A stretch of DNA of 31,050 bases, taken from Thoreauomyces humboldtii. Taxonomy: Eukaryota; Chytridiomycota; Chytridiomycetes; Spizellomycetales; Powellomycetaceae. The stretch's first letter is position 1. Each line of letters starts with the position of its first letter. Below are positions 1-8,964 of this stretch, piece after piece. Position numbers and translations under genes: made by a program. The notes beneath the pieces were generated by a model that ran no database searches, was not told the origin of the DNA, and saw nothing but the letters and a program-made list of their open reading frames with translations. The stretch lies in assembly GCA_027596035.1 (NCBI GenBank), contig JADGJA010000199.1:1-31050 (forward strand), given 5' to 3'.

Positions 1-214
1 CCCCCCCAACCCATGGACCCGGTTGGTGTGATTGACCCGGTACCCTGGGAATTGCCTCCTCCCTCTCACGTCCCCGTTTCCCCGATGCCCCGCGCACGAC
101 GCATACGAGGTACAGTACCGGTATTCACATCTTGACATCTCCCATCCACCCACCGCCCAGTCAACCGCCTCCCTCTTCTCGAAAGCTGTCTGCTTTCTCT
201 CATCTTTCTTCGCA
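1..214. other. Left edge and upstream region of importin alpha
   Basis: This stretch holds no gene I can support. It opens with a short C run and becomes pyrimidine-rich just before the importin alpha ATG, as is common for fungal core promoters and 5' leaders. I see no clear TATA box. The short ORFs here have no recognisable protein content. Confidence 0.4.
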
Positions 215-2521
215 ATGAGCAGTGACTCGGGTTCACAGCGTGTCCCAGAGCATAGGTAAAGGCTCCCGACTCTTCGACTTCCACCGCCCCCGAGCTACCA
301 ATTCAACACGTCCTTTGCAGGCGCCAGCAGTTCAAGTCAAGAGGCGCGTACAAGGCAGAGGACCTTCGTCGGCACCGCGAGGACGTGGCTTCCTCTTTAC
401 GAAAACAGAAGAAGGTATGAGTCTTGGAGTGGCGCAACCTGCGTCCTCGGGAACACCACTCGCATTGCCCGTGTCGCTGTGCCTCTTACACATCCTTCGT
501 CCGTAGGATGAATCAAATGCCAAGCGACGCAACCTGGCAACAGGCGAACTCTCGGATTCGGATGACGATGAAGCCGGAGCTCTTCCGGTGAGCCCCCAGG
601 CTTCTCGACCCCTTCACGGTCTTGCCCAGAGGCTTCCAAATTGTCTGATCCAGTTCATGTTCTCCGTGGGCGTCTGCAGACGATGGAAGCGTTCCAGGAG
701 ATGGTCAACGACATCAACTCTGAGGACATCGAAAGACAGATCGGGGCTACCGCGCGCTTCCGGAAACTGCTATCCAAAGAAAAGAAACCGCCCATCGAGG
801 AATGTATCGCTGCAGGAGTGGTCCCCCACTTCGTCCGTTTTCTTCGCTCGAGCACTCCCGGACTTCAGGTTCGGCCTATCTTTAAGCTTTACAAAAGTCC
901 TCGTTCCGCGCTTATCGATGTGCATCTACCCTTAGTTCGAAGCCGCCTGGGCCCTCACCAACATTGCGTCAGGCTCTTGTGATCAAACGAAGGTTGTCAT
1001 TCAGGCCGGTGCAGTTCCCTTGTTTGTTGATCTACTTTCCTCTCCAGCTCCGGACGTGAAGGAACAGGTGAGCAGGAGGACCCCACAGCAATCGCTTGTG
1101 TGAAGCATGGTCAACTCACACCACATGCATTCAGGCTGTCTGGGCCCTTGGAAACATCGCAGGCGACAGTCCGGATTGCCGAGACTACGTGCTCAGCCAG
1201 AATGCTTTGCGTCCGCTATCAGACATTCTTAACGAGCCAACCAACAAGCTGAGCATGCTGCGGTAACAAATCGTTTGCCAACTGAGAAGATCTGCTTGGT
1301 ACTTATCGAGATCATGAAGGAACGCTACCTGGACTCTGTCCAACCTTTGCCGTGGCAAGGCGCCCCCACCGGCGTGGAACTTGGTAAGCAATACGATGGT
1401 TCTTCGGCATATCTACTAGCGGACTGAGCGCTGTATCCGCGCCGGTCTAGATTGCTCCTGCTCTCCCCATTCTGGCCAAGCTAGTTCATGCCACGGACGA
1501 GGAAGTGCTTACCGATGCATGTTGGGCGGTTTCTTACCTGTCGGATGGTGCAAACGAGAAGATCCAGGCGGTCATCGAGTCGGGCGTCTGCCGCCGCCTT
1601 GTTGAGTTGCTCAGGCACCCGTCGTTTTCTGTACAAACCCCGGCTCTTCGCTCAATCGGCAACATCGTGACCGGCGATGACGTCCAGACCCAGATTGTCA
1701 TTAACGTCGACGCCCTGCCGGCTTTGTTGGCGTTGCTTACCAGCTCCAAGGAGGGGATCCGCAAGGAGGCGTGCTGGACCATCTCCAATGTTACCGCAGG
1801 CAATGCCGTGCAAATCCAGGTTGGACATTTTGGCTGCTTTCGGAAGCACTTTTGGTCTGCGCTGATACGTAGTTCAGCACATCATCGATGCCAATTTGAT
1901 CCCGCCATTGGTGCATATTCTGAAAACTGGCGATTTCAAGACCAAGAAGGAAGCATGCTGGGCTATCAGTAATGCCACTAGTGGCGCTCTCGCAAAACCT
2001 GACCAGATCAAGTGAGGACCGTTATGAATATTCGCCTTGCTTTGCCGAATGCTGATTACCTTGTTTCGCACTTTTAGCTACTTGGTCACGCAGGGCTGCA
2101 TCAAACCATTGTGTGATCTTTTGGCTTGCCAGGACAACAAGATCATCCAGGTTGCTCTTGATGGGCTCGAAAACATTTTGAAAGTCGGCGAACTGCAGCG
2201 AGTGGATGCAGGTTACAACCAGATGGCCATATTCATCGAGGAGGCTATGGGTGTCGACAAGGTAAGGCATCGTATGAGCAACTCCTGATGGACAGTGATT
2301 GACCCCGATCTGACCACGTTTTCCACCCAAAGATCTACAATCTTCAAATGAACGAGAATACAGAAATCTACAACAAGTCTTTTTCCATAATCGACAAGTA
2401 CTTCAGTGACGAGGATGAAGCGGAAGGCACAGTCATGGCCCCCGAGGTAGACGCGACTACAGGAACTTTTACCTTCCCAACATCGATGGATGTTCCCAGC
2501 TCCGGATTCAACTTCCAATAG
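215..2521 (+). CDS. SRP1: Importin subunit alpha (karyopherin alpha)
   Basis: Adaptor that binds classical nuclear localisation signals in the cytoplasm and carries cargo through the nuclear pore with importin beta. Eleven exons: 215-255, 321-414, 507-587, 632-868, 936-1067, 1135-1262, 1320-1383, 1451-1819, 1878-2011, 2078-2261, 2333-2521. All junctions keep phase and give 550 residues, normal for the family. Exon 2 (about residues 14-45) is the importin-beta-binding domain, with [20 protein letters not shown]. The rest is armadillo repeats with the conserved Trp/Asn ladder, such as [36 protein letters not shown] and [12 protein letters not shown], which forms the NLS groove. The acidic tail SDEDEAEG fits the CAS/Cse1 export-binding end. 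The 44-nt intron at 588-631 uses an AG three bases beyond the first possible acceptor region and is the least certain junction. Convergent with the HAD gene. Confidence 0.96.
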
Positions 2522-2768
2522 GGATCGCTTCTTCCGCTTACCTCTCCTTCCTCTGCCTTTTGTTCTTATCCCTGCTCCTTCCCCTTCCCCTTCCTGCATT
2601 CTCTTCCCCATTCTTCCCAGCCCTTTCCCCTATGAACCTCTCCTCTACCCCTCCCTTCCCCTTCCCTTTCCCCTCGTTGTCGCATAATATCTACCACTTT
2701 CCTGCCCTTCTTCCCGAGTAGTTTCCATTGAGCATCTTGGGCGGCATCGTCGGTTTCGTCAGCTCAGA
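2522..2768. other. Intergenic polypyrimidine tract between convergent genes
   Basis: From about 2537 to 2690 the plus strand is almost wholly C and T, made of irregular repeats of ccctt and cccct. It lies just past the importin alpha stop and before the end of the convergent HAD gene, so it probably belongs to the overlapping 3' UTRs. I see no coding content on either strand. Confidence 0.6.
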
Positions 2769-3871
2769 TCAGAGTTTGAAAATGGCTTCCAAACTTGCTC
2801 CAACCCCTCCCTCTTCATTCGATACCGTCGTATAGCTCGCCGCGCGTTTGGCAAGAGGCATTGCGTTGGCCATCGACACTCCATACTTGGCTGTACTCAG
2901 CATTCCGACATCGTTTTCTCCATCGCCTAGTTATCGCAGCCAGCTCGATCAGCCGTGGTTGATCACAAGATCAGTCGTGGTTGGTCACAGCTCACCGAAA
3001 GCCAAAACATTGTCCGCAGTGATCTTGTAAGCGTCGATCAAAGCCTCGAGCGCGGGTCCCTTCCCGGACCCAAGCGGCATCAGCTCCAGCGCATAGGTGA
3101 GCGCCTGCGTCACGCCAAACTGATTGGGGAATCGTCGCTCCAGCTCCGTTCGCAGGCCTGTGAACGGTCACACATGCGTTTGAGCGAAAGGATCGCATTG
3201 AAAAGTAGGTCGAGATAGAGAGAACAAGCTCGCTTTCGGACCTTGGGCCTCCTCGGCAGGAAGGAAAACAAGCAATTTCTGGACGCTGACATCCCCCGTC
3301 TCGACCCGGTCCATCAGGTCCCCAGGTGGATGGTACACGTTTTCTCCAAACGCGGTCAAGATGTCGAACCAAGACCTCCCGTCCTTCCCCCGTCCATCGA
3401 CGACGATCTCGTAGATGTGGTCATGACAATACACGAAGGTCTCCGCCTTGACCCATCGTAGATGGTCGACCAGTTCCACGACCACTCCGGGACCCAGGTT
3501 GTTCTCCCTCAGGATTATGCCGTCCTTGTCGTACGTGACGCATCCGTTCGCGTGCACGGCGGGCGAGTGCCCCTCGAGGTTCAGCGCCTTCCGGAGATGG
3601 GCGGTCGCTGCGAAGGCTTTGCCCGTTGAGATCACGAACGGGATCTCGGGATGTGTTTTGCGAAGGTTGAGGATCGCCGCTAGCTGCAAGGGGATGAGAA
3701 AGTGATATGTGAGACTTTTACAACTTCTGGAAGATCAGAGCTTGGCTATTATCGGACGATGCCGTTCCTCACATTGCGAGGGTGGAGTTCATGCTTGTCA
3801 TTGAGAAGCGTTCCGTCGACATCGGTCAGAATCAGCTTGATCTCTCTCGGGTCTATCGTCGAGCACTGCAT
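2769..3871 (-). CDS. Cof-type HAD-superfamily phosphatase
   Basis: Hydrolase of the haloacid dehalogenase superfamily, Cof/YbiV type; members remove phosphate from sugar phosphates and related small metabolites, so the true substrate is open. Four exons on the minus strand: 3871-3773, 3683-3242, 3157-2996, 2926-2769, giving 286 residues, a normal length. All four HAD motifs are present: motif I LTDVDGTLLN (nucleophile D17, acid D19), motif II FVISTG near residue 55, motif III lysine K213 in GSGKGPAL, and motif IV AFGDGENDVGML (235-243). Motif IV is recovered only across the last intron; without it the reading frame stops at AFGEL. The second intron uses a weak GTCCGA donor, chosen because its phase joins correctly. 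A TATAAAAG element lies about 65 bases upstream. Divergent from VPS23. Confidence 0.9.
2947..2989. repeat. Imperfect 21-bp tandem duplication inside a HAD-gene intron
   Basis: Two 21-base copies (2947-2967 and 2969-2989), built on gatcagYcgtggttgRtcaca, differ at two positions. They fill most of the 69-nt last intron of the HAD phosphatase gene, so the intron was probably lengthened by a local duplication. Confidence 0.7.
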
Positions 3872-4357
3872 CGATTGAGAGCTGCGGAGAAAGCAGAAAG
3901 ACGAAGCAAGGGGAGGCAACGACACTCGCTCTCCCTTTTATAGAGGTTCCTGCTAGACTGCGAAGCTTCCGCGGGACTTTGCATCATCGAGGGCGGTGTC
4001 GAAACGAGGTGCGGGATGCGCGGGGATGGGGTGCGGGCGGCCGGTGACTCTTTTTGGAGAGGCTCCAGGATGTGTGACGATGGGGGCCTTCCTTCAAGGA
4101 ACCGCGCGCTTTCGCACCCACCGACATCGTAACGACATACTGCAAGAAGACACAAGGAGACCTCCAACCGAACCGGCTGATTCGCCAACGGCCCACCCTC
4201 TCCGCAGAAAGGGACCCAGGAAGAGATCGATTGATACGCAGAACCATTGGCAGAAAAAGCAGGCTTGTTTGCCCTGCGGACTAGCCTTTTTCGACCAAGT
4301 AACCCCTCTTGACCGGTTTGGGACTTCATCCTTGGAGAGTGTACATAGCGTTCCACG
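3872..4357. other. Divergent promoter region, HAD phosphatase / VPS23
   Basis: The 486 bases between two divergently transcribed genes hold the TATA box of the HAD gene and presumably the VPS23 promoter. A long minus-strand open frame (3853-4587) crosses it, but it is basic, low in family-like content and overlaps VPS23 exons 1 and 2, so I treat it as non-coding. Confidence 0.5.
3935..3942 (-). promoter_or_regulatory. TATA box of the HAD phosphatase gene
   Basis: The minus strand reads TATAAAAG here, about 65 bases upstream of the ATG at 3871. The position and sequence fit a fungal TATA element. No transcript evidence is available. Confidence 0.5.
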
Positions 4358-6333
4358 ATGGATGCTACGCGAAATTGGCTGCGAGGGGTACTAGGACCGG
4401 TATGTGGACGTTTTATGGTCGAAACGACCGCGAGGTTCGACCTTATCTCAAGCTGACCGCCGTTGCGCCTTCCCAGCAATATACCCAACGGGAACGAGTG
4501 TTTCGAGATGCCGATGCGGTTCTGGTCAACTACAATGGCATGGCGCCAAAAACGGACACTTACAGTAAGGACTTCTGCAGTCTTCATGGAACTAGGCGCG
4601 TCCTAACCTGTACCTGATTGGTAGCGCATGAGGATGGGCGAACGGTCGTTCTCCTTTGCATGCACGGAACCGTTCCAATAAAGTTTCGCAATATCACTTA
4701 CAACATTCCTGTCGCGCTGTGGGTACCACACGGATACCCCGCCCAGCCACCTATTTGCTTTGTGACTCCGACGTCGACTATGCTTGTACGGGCCAGCAAA
4801 CACGTGGACCTCAGCGGAAAAGTGTACCATCCATACCTTGCGTATTGGCACATGAACACGGAGGTACCGCTGGAGGATGGAGTGGTGGCAGGGGGATCAT
4901 TCGCTCACAAACTCTAGGAGTCATCCCTGCTGCACTTTGTGCGAGTACTTCAAGAAGTGTTTGCGCAGGAGCCACCCGTGTATACGAAGCCCAGCAACGC
5001 AGCACCTGGTCCACAGCCGGTAACAGGGAACAGCAGCAATTACCAATCGCCCGGATATAATGGAAACAATCAATCCCCTGCGCACTCACAACCGTATTCA
5101 AATCCGAGCGGTCGCCTACAACAGCCGCAACCGCATCCGCAATCTCAATCCCCACACCAGCAGCAGTATGGAAGCGGTCAGCAGCCTCCTCCGCAGTACC
5201 AATCTCAACCCGTGCAACAACATCTGGCCATGCCTGATCCACGTCGTCACAACACTCCCCCGCCGCCATCGCAATCAAATCAACCGCCGCCTGTGCCACC
5301 CCCTCCGCCCTCGTACTCGGCAGGCCGAGTCACCTCCAACAGCCCTTTGCCACCATCGCAACAACAGCAACAGCAGCAGCAGCAAGCGCAACCGAAGCAC
5401 CAGTCGCATCACCAACCGCCACTACAGTCGACGCAGCCCCCTCCGCCCATCCCTCACAAGCCTCTCGCTGCTTCGCTGGATGGGGGTAGTAGCAGCGGTG
5501 GGCAATACGCACCGCCACCGCCCATCGACGAGCGGCAGGCGCGGCTGTTGGCCATGCGCGAGGCGCTCAAATCCCGTCTGCGCCAGAAGGAGCGCGAGCT
5601 GAACGCCACCCTGCCACCGGACATAGAGCGGCTTCTCAATACCAACAAGCGTCTCTCGGATGGGGAGAACTACATCTCCACCGCCCTCCAGGACGCTGAG
5701 AACCACCAGGTATGGGGACGCGGCTTTTTCGATAGCGTTGCGTTGTTTCTTTGCCTCTGTGATTGGGGATCCCCTGCTCACGACCGACGGACTGAATCTT
5801 GCCGCTACTTTTCGCAGAAGGAGATCCAGCAGACCATCGAGTCGGTGGAGCGACAGACGGAGCAGACTGCAGCGCAGATCGAAACGCTCCGCGCGCAGCC
5901 TGACACGGATCTGGACAAGGTGGTGACTGCACCCACGGTCGTGCACAACCAGTACGTGAAGGGAGTCTGACGGTTGACGGGGGCACGGGGTGGCTTTTTC
6001 GCTGAGGTTATCTTGGGGGGAGAGAGACTCACGGTCCGTGACTTTTTTTCTCTTTTCCCTTCAGACTGCTGGACCTGGTCGCGGAGGATCACGCCATCGA
6101 TGACACCCTCTACTACTTGGGGAAGGCACTGGACGCGGAGAAGATCTCTGGTTCCATCTACATGAAGGTGAAGGAAACGGTTGCTCATCTGATCCTTGAG
6201 AATACGTTCGTGCTTTCTCAACGGGATCTTTCTTTCTGCGACGCGACAGGCTGTGCGAAGCCTTGCGAGAGAGCAGTTCATCAAGCGAGCGCTGATCGAG
6301 AAGGTTCGACTTCACGTGGGTCTGAGCTCCTGA
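4358..6333 (+). CDS. VPS23: ESCRT-I subunit Vps23 (TSG101 homologue)
   Basis: ESCRT-I component that recognises ubiquitinated membrane cargo on endosomes and recruits the downstream sorting machinery. Seven exons: 4358-4399, 4477-4564, 4625-4863, 4918-5709, 5818-5951, 6065-6167, 6250-6333; 493 residues. Residues 1 to about 140 are a UEV domain (WLRGVL, RVFRDADAVL, YNIPVALWVPHGYPAQPP, GKVYHPYLAYW). As in other UEV proteins, a Tyr stands where E2 enzymes have the catalytic Cys, so it should be inactive in conjugation. Residues about 145-330 are a Pro/Gln-rich linker with a polyQ run. A coiled-coil stalk follows (RQARLLAMREALKSRLRQKE, then IQQTIESVERQTEQ), and the C-terminal steadiness box is QLLDLVAEDHAIDDTLYYLG to EQFIKRALIEKVR. 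The fourth intron (5710-5817) is 108 nt, in frame and without a stop. Convergent with the LITAF-domain gene. Confidence 0.95.
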
Positions 6334-6554
6334 CTGACCCTCCATCCCATCCATCCAATCAATCACAATCACACCCCTTCCGAATCTCTGCCCGTGAGAA
6401 GAAATGCTGAAGCTATTGCGATATCGTACTTTCATATTATACATCTTTTATATGATCAAAAGGGAAGATGCGGAAGGGGAGAGAGATGGTGGAGTGGGAG
6501 ACTATACAGAAGACTTGGGGTTTTGTTTTCTTTTTGCTTTGGACTACCAACTAA
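6334..6554. other. Short intergenic region between convergent VPS23 and LITAF-like gene
   Basis: The 221 bases hold the 3' ends of both genes. An AT-richer patch near 6410-6460 may carry polyadenylation signals. I see no gene. Confidence 0.4.
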
Positions 6555-7160
6555 CTACATGCGCTTGACGGTGCCCAGGTTGGTCTTGCAGTTGGGGCAG
6601 GTATGACTGACGTCCTGGCACCCGTCCACGCAGCACGGGACGCAGGCCAGGGGGAAGCAGACCAGACACAGGAAGGCGCTTGCGAGGTAGGTCATGAGAC
6701 CTGCCTCGGGGTGGGTGACCGAGGTGACGACCGTGTTGCAGTGCGAGCACACGACGCGGGCCGGGTGGAGCTGGAGCACGTTGGCCATCTGAGGCTGTGC
6801 GGCGTAGAGGACCTGAGGCTGCTGTTGCTGTTGTTGGGGGTACGCGCCGGGCTGTTGCTGTTGCTGCTGCTGGTTGGGGTATGGTTGTTGAGTCTGCTGG
6901 CCTTGTTGCGGGGGGACGGGACCGGCAGCGTAAGGGTGGGACTGCTGAGGGTTGAGAGCGGGCATGCTTGGATCGGCGTACTGGGCGGTGGCAGGGAACG
7001 GGTGACCGGTGCCCACGGGCTGCTGCTGCTGCTGCTGCTGCTGTTGGAGAGGAGGCGCTGCTGCCTGAGGTTGCGGTGTGGAACTGCCTGCGTAGGCTGG
7101 TGGAGGAGCGGGTCCTCGCTCGATGTCTCCCAGAGGGAATGCCGCCTTTTCGCTTGCCAT
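6555..7160 (-). CDS. LITAF-domain (SIMPLE-like) membrane-associated zinc protein
   Basis: Intronless 201-residue protein. The C-terminus is a LITAF domain: first zinc knuckle CSHC (138-141), a hydrophobic, Cys-rich membrane-inserting segment (about 158-176, including YLASAFLCLVCFPLACVPCC), then HTCPNC (186-191). In animals such proteins sit on the cytosolic face of late endosomes and lysosomes. The N-terminal 130 residues are Pro/Gln-rich with long polyQ runs coded by CTG/CAG repeats on the genomic plus strand. A PPAY motif at residues 20-23 fits the PPxY ligand of WW domains in Nedd4/Rsp5 ubiquitin ligases. No PTAP or PSAP motif is present. A TATAAA element lies about 110 bases upstream. The gene faces VPS23; mammalian LITAF is known to bind TSG101, so the proximity is suggestive only. 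Confidence 0.9.
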   Translation of the reverse strand: MASEKAAFPLGDIERGPAPPPAYAGSSTPQPQAAAPPLQQQQQQQQQPVGTGHPFPATAQYADPSMPALNPQQSHPYAAGPVPPQQGQQTQQPYPNQQQQQQQPGAYPQQQQQQPQVLYAAQPQMANVLQLHPARVVCSHCNTVVTSVTHPEAGLMTYLASAFLCLVCFPLACVPCCVDGCQDVSHTCPNCKTNLGTVKRM

Positions 7161-8960
7161 TTGTGGGATGGTTGTGGAGGTTTGGAGTGAGACCGGGTGA
7201 TGAGAACAGTATACAGAGAGCTACGGTGAAAGCTGGTCCGGAGCGGGAGTTGATGCCATCGGCCGTCCCTTTATACAGAACCTTTGGGTGGGCGTACACC
7301 GGTTGACAGCGTTGCAGCAAAAGGAGAGAGAGAGAGACAGAGTCTGTACGGTCAGAGGGGGCTGCCCAGCAAAGTTTTGGAAAGTTTTTTCTCTCGGTAG
7401 GCCGCAAGCCGCAAGCCGCTTTTTGTTGTTTTTTTTTTGTTCCTGAGGCTTTGGGTCTCGAACCGTTGCAGCAGCAGGGGGGGCTTCAGGGTCTTTCCCT
7501 CCGCTTCGCTCCGCCCCCGTCACCCCCCACGGTAGGTTCTGGGTCGGCTTGGAACCACAGCTCAAGAGCCCGGTATTAGGGTGCAGCATCGCCGCCACCG
7601 ACAGCACAGTCTCAGGGCGGTGAGAGGAGGACGTTCGTAACGGTTACCGCACGGCCGTTCCAGCACCATGTTCCGGCAGCTTCTACCGAGCTCTTGTCCA
7701 GATGGCTGTTGTAACGGTACCTTGCTACAATTTACGGCGCGGGTTGTAGGATCTCCGAAAATTCACGGCCCCAATCGGACTGCCAAGGCCCTTCGACTGT
7801 TTTTCCTGACAAGCTCGAAATATAACAGTTTCGTACTGCCACAGTCTTAACATTGGGCTTGCCTCAGCCGAGACTCCTATGCAACCTAGTGGTGCCGTCT
7901 TGACGACACGTCGGCTGCGAGCTTGCGGAGGGACTGACGTTTCTTGACTCTAGTCCAGCAAAGGCTTTTGGCAGTACGCTCGAGGGCCGTGGATTTACCG
8001 ATGCCCTTCCTGTATGTATGTACTTTCCGTAGATAGATCCGTGCTCATGGTTCCTTCGACGCCCGGGCTTCTCCATCGAGGCAAAGTCGGGTCACACTTG
8101 GAGGACTTCTAAACTAGTTTTGTACCAACCACTGTAGAGGATCTCTTCCCGCGAGTCTCTCATCGATGAGTGTTGGAAACTCATTCTTCTCGCTGCCGTC
8201 CGCGAATGCTAGGAAAGTTGGTTTTGTGGATCCACACGGCAGCCTGGAGGTCGCGACTTCACAGCATTGCGGCATTCTTGGAGATGAAACTCTTGGCGTA
8301 GCGGTTATTCAACTACTGCAAGCGTTCCCACTGCGAGCTCGTGCCCGAGATACCGCCTTGAGGAGTGAAATGAATCGGTGCCACTGGCAGACTGTACCGC
8401 AATGCTGTGACGCCGCTGATATCATACAGTTGGTCTTCGGGCTTCGGGCTGCATCTGCACCTGCTGCTCGGTCGGCGGCTTTGGATCCAGCCCACATGAT
8501 ACAGTAGCGCATTCATTGGATGATCTTGGATCTACCGAAAAAATGGTACATCCATTGGGATTGTGTATGAATTCCACAATCCGAAGAATCGACAAGCATT
8601 GTGTCTCCCTGTTGTAGCTGCAGTCCCCAATTAAAGCCACTAACCCCGACGGGCCGCAGCCTCCGCAGGCGCGAAGATTCGACAGATGCGCTGCGATGAC
8701 GACGGCCCTCTGTAAAATCTCGTTGTCTGAGCTTGTCTGAGCTTGTCCCTGGCCTGATTAGGCTGGATACCCCACAGTGGCACACACAGGCACGCGGGCA
8801 GGACCGAAACGCGCGAGGGTGCCAGCGCGATGGTAGAATCTTCTGGCGATCACGAAAGAGATGTGTATTCTGGAGGTACTTTTAATGCCGGGGCAGGGGT
8901 TGCAGTCCCCTTTCCCAACCCGATAGCACTCCTGTGGACCCCCCGCCAGTGCAAGACGCC
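7161..8960. other. 1.8 kb region without a convincing gene
   Basis: This is the longest gene-poor gap. It holds the LITAF-like promoter on the left and the PTR2 leader with an upstream ORF on the right. Short tandem repeats occur: gccgcaa units near 7401-7418 and a ten-base gtctgagctt unit twice near 8725-8744. Open frames such as 8166-8507 (+) show no family resemblance, no splice-compatible partner and no hydrophobic or repeat pattern. It may be promoter sequence, a non-coding RNA, or the remains of a lost gene; I cannot tell. Confidence 0.45.
7270..7275 (-). promoter_or_regulatory. TATA box of the LITAF-like gene
   Basis: The minus strand reads TATAAA about 110 bases upstream of the ATG at 7160, within CTGTATAAAGGG. 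The distance suits a core promoter with a leader of roughly 50-80 bases. Confidence 0.45.
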
Positions 8961-8964
8961 ATGA
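8830..8964 (+). promoter_or_regulatory. Upstream ORF overlapping the PTR2 start codon
   Basis: An ATG at 8830 opens a 44-codon frame whose TGA (8962-8964) overlaps the PTR2 ATG (8961-8963) as ATGA. If the transcript begins upstream of 8830, ribosomes would translate this frame first and could reach PTR2 only by leaky scanning or by termination-reinitiation. The peptide has no recognised family. The frame and overlap are seen directly; the regulatory role is inference and depends on the unknown transcription start. Confidence 0.4.

Noticed and set aside
3853..4587. 244-residue open frame on the minus strand between HAD and VPS23
   Set aside because: It overlaps VPS23 exons 1 and 2 antisense, contains the HAD promoter, and has no domain, signal or family resemblance.
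6820..7050. Repeat array resembling a satellite or CRISPR
   Set aside because: The repeats are CAG/CTG codon runs coding for polyglutamine in the LITAF-like protein; there are no spacers and the organism is a eukaryote.
6544..7407. 287-residue minus-strand frame over the LITAF-like gene
   Set aside because: It is another frame of the repeat-rich LITAF-like gene; the Arg/Thr/Pro-rich sequence comes from shifted CAG repeats.
7452..7463. Possible tRNA B-box (minus strand GGTTCGAGACC)
   Set aside because: The flanking bases do not form a T-stem, and no A-box or acceptor stem could be found at tRNA spacing.
8166..8507. 113-residue plus-strand frame in the large gap
   Set aside because: No family resemblance, no splice partners and no good promoter; overlapping frames on both strands look equally plausible.
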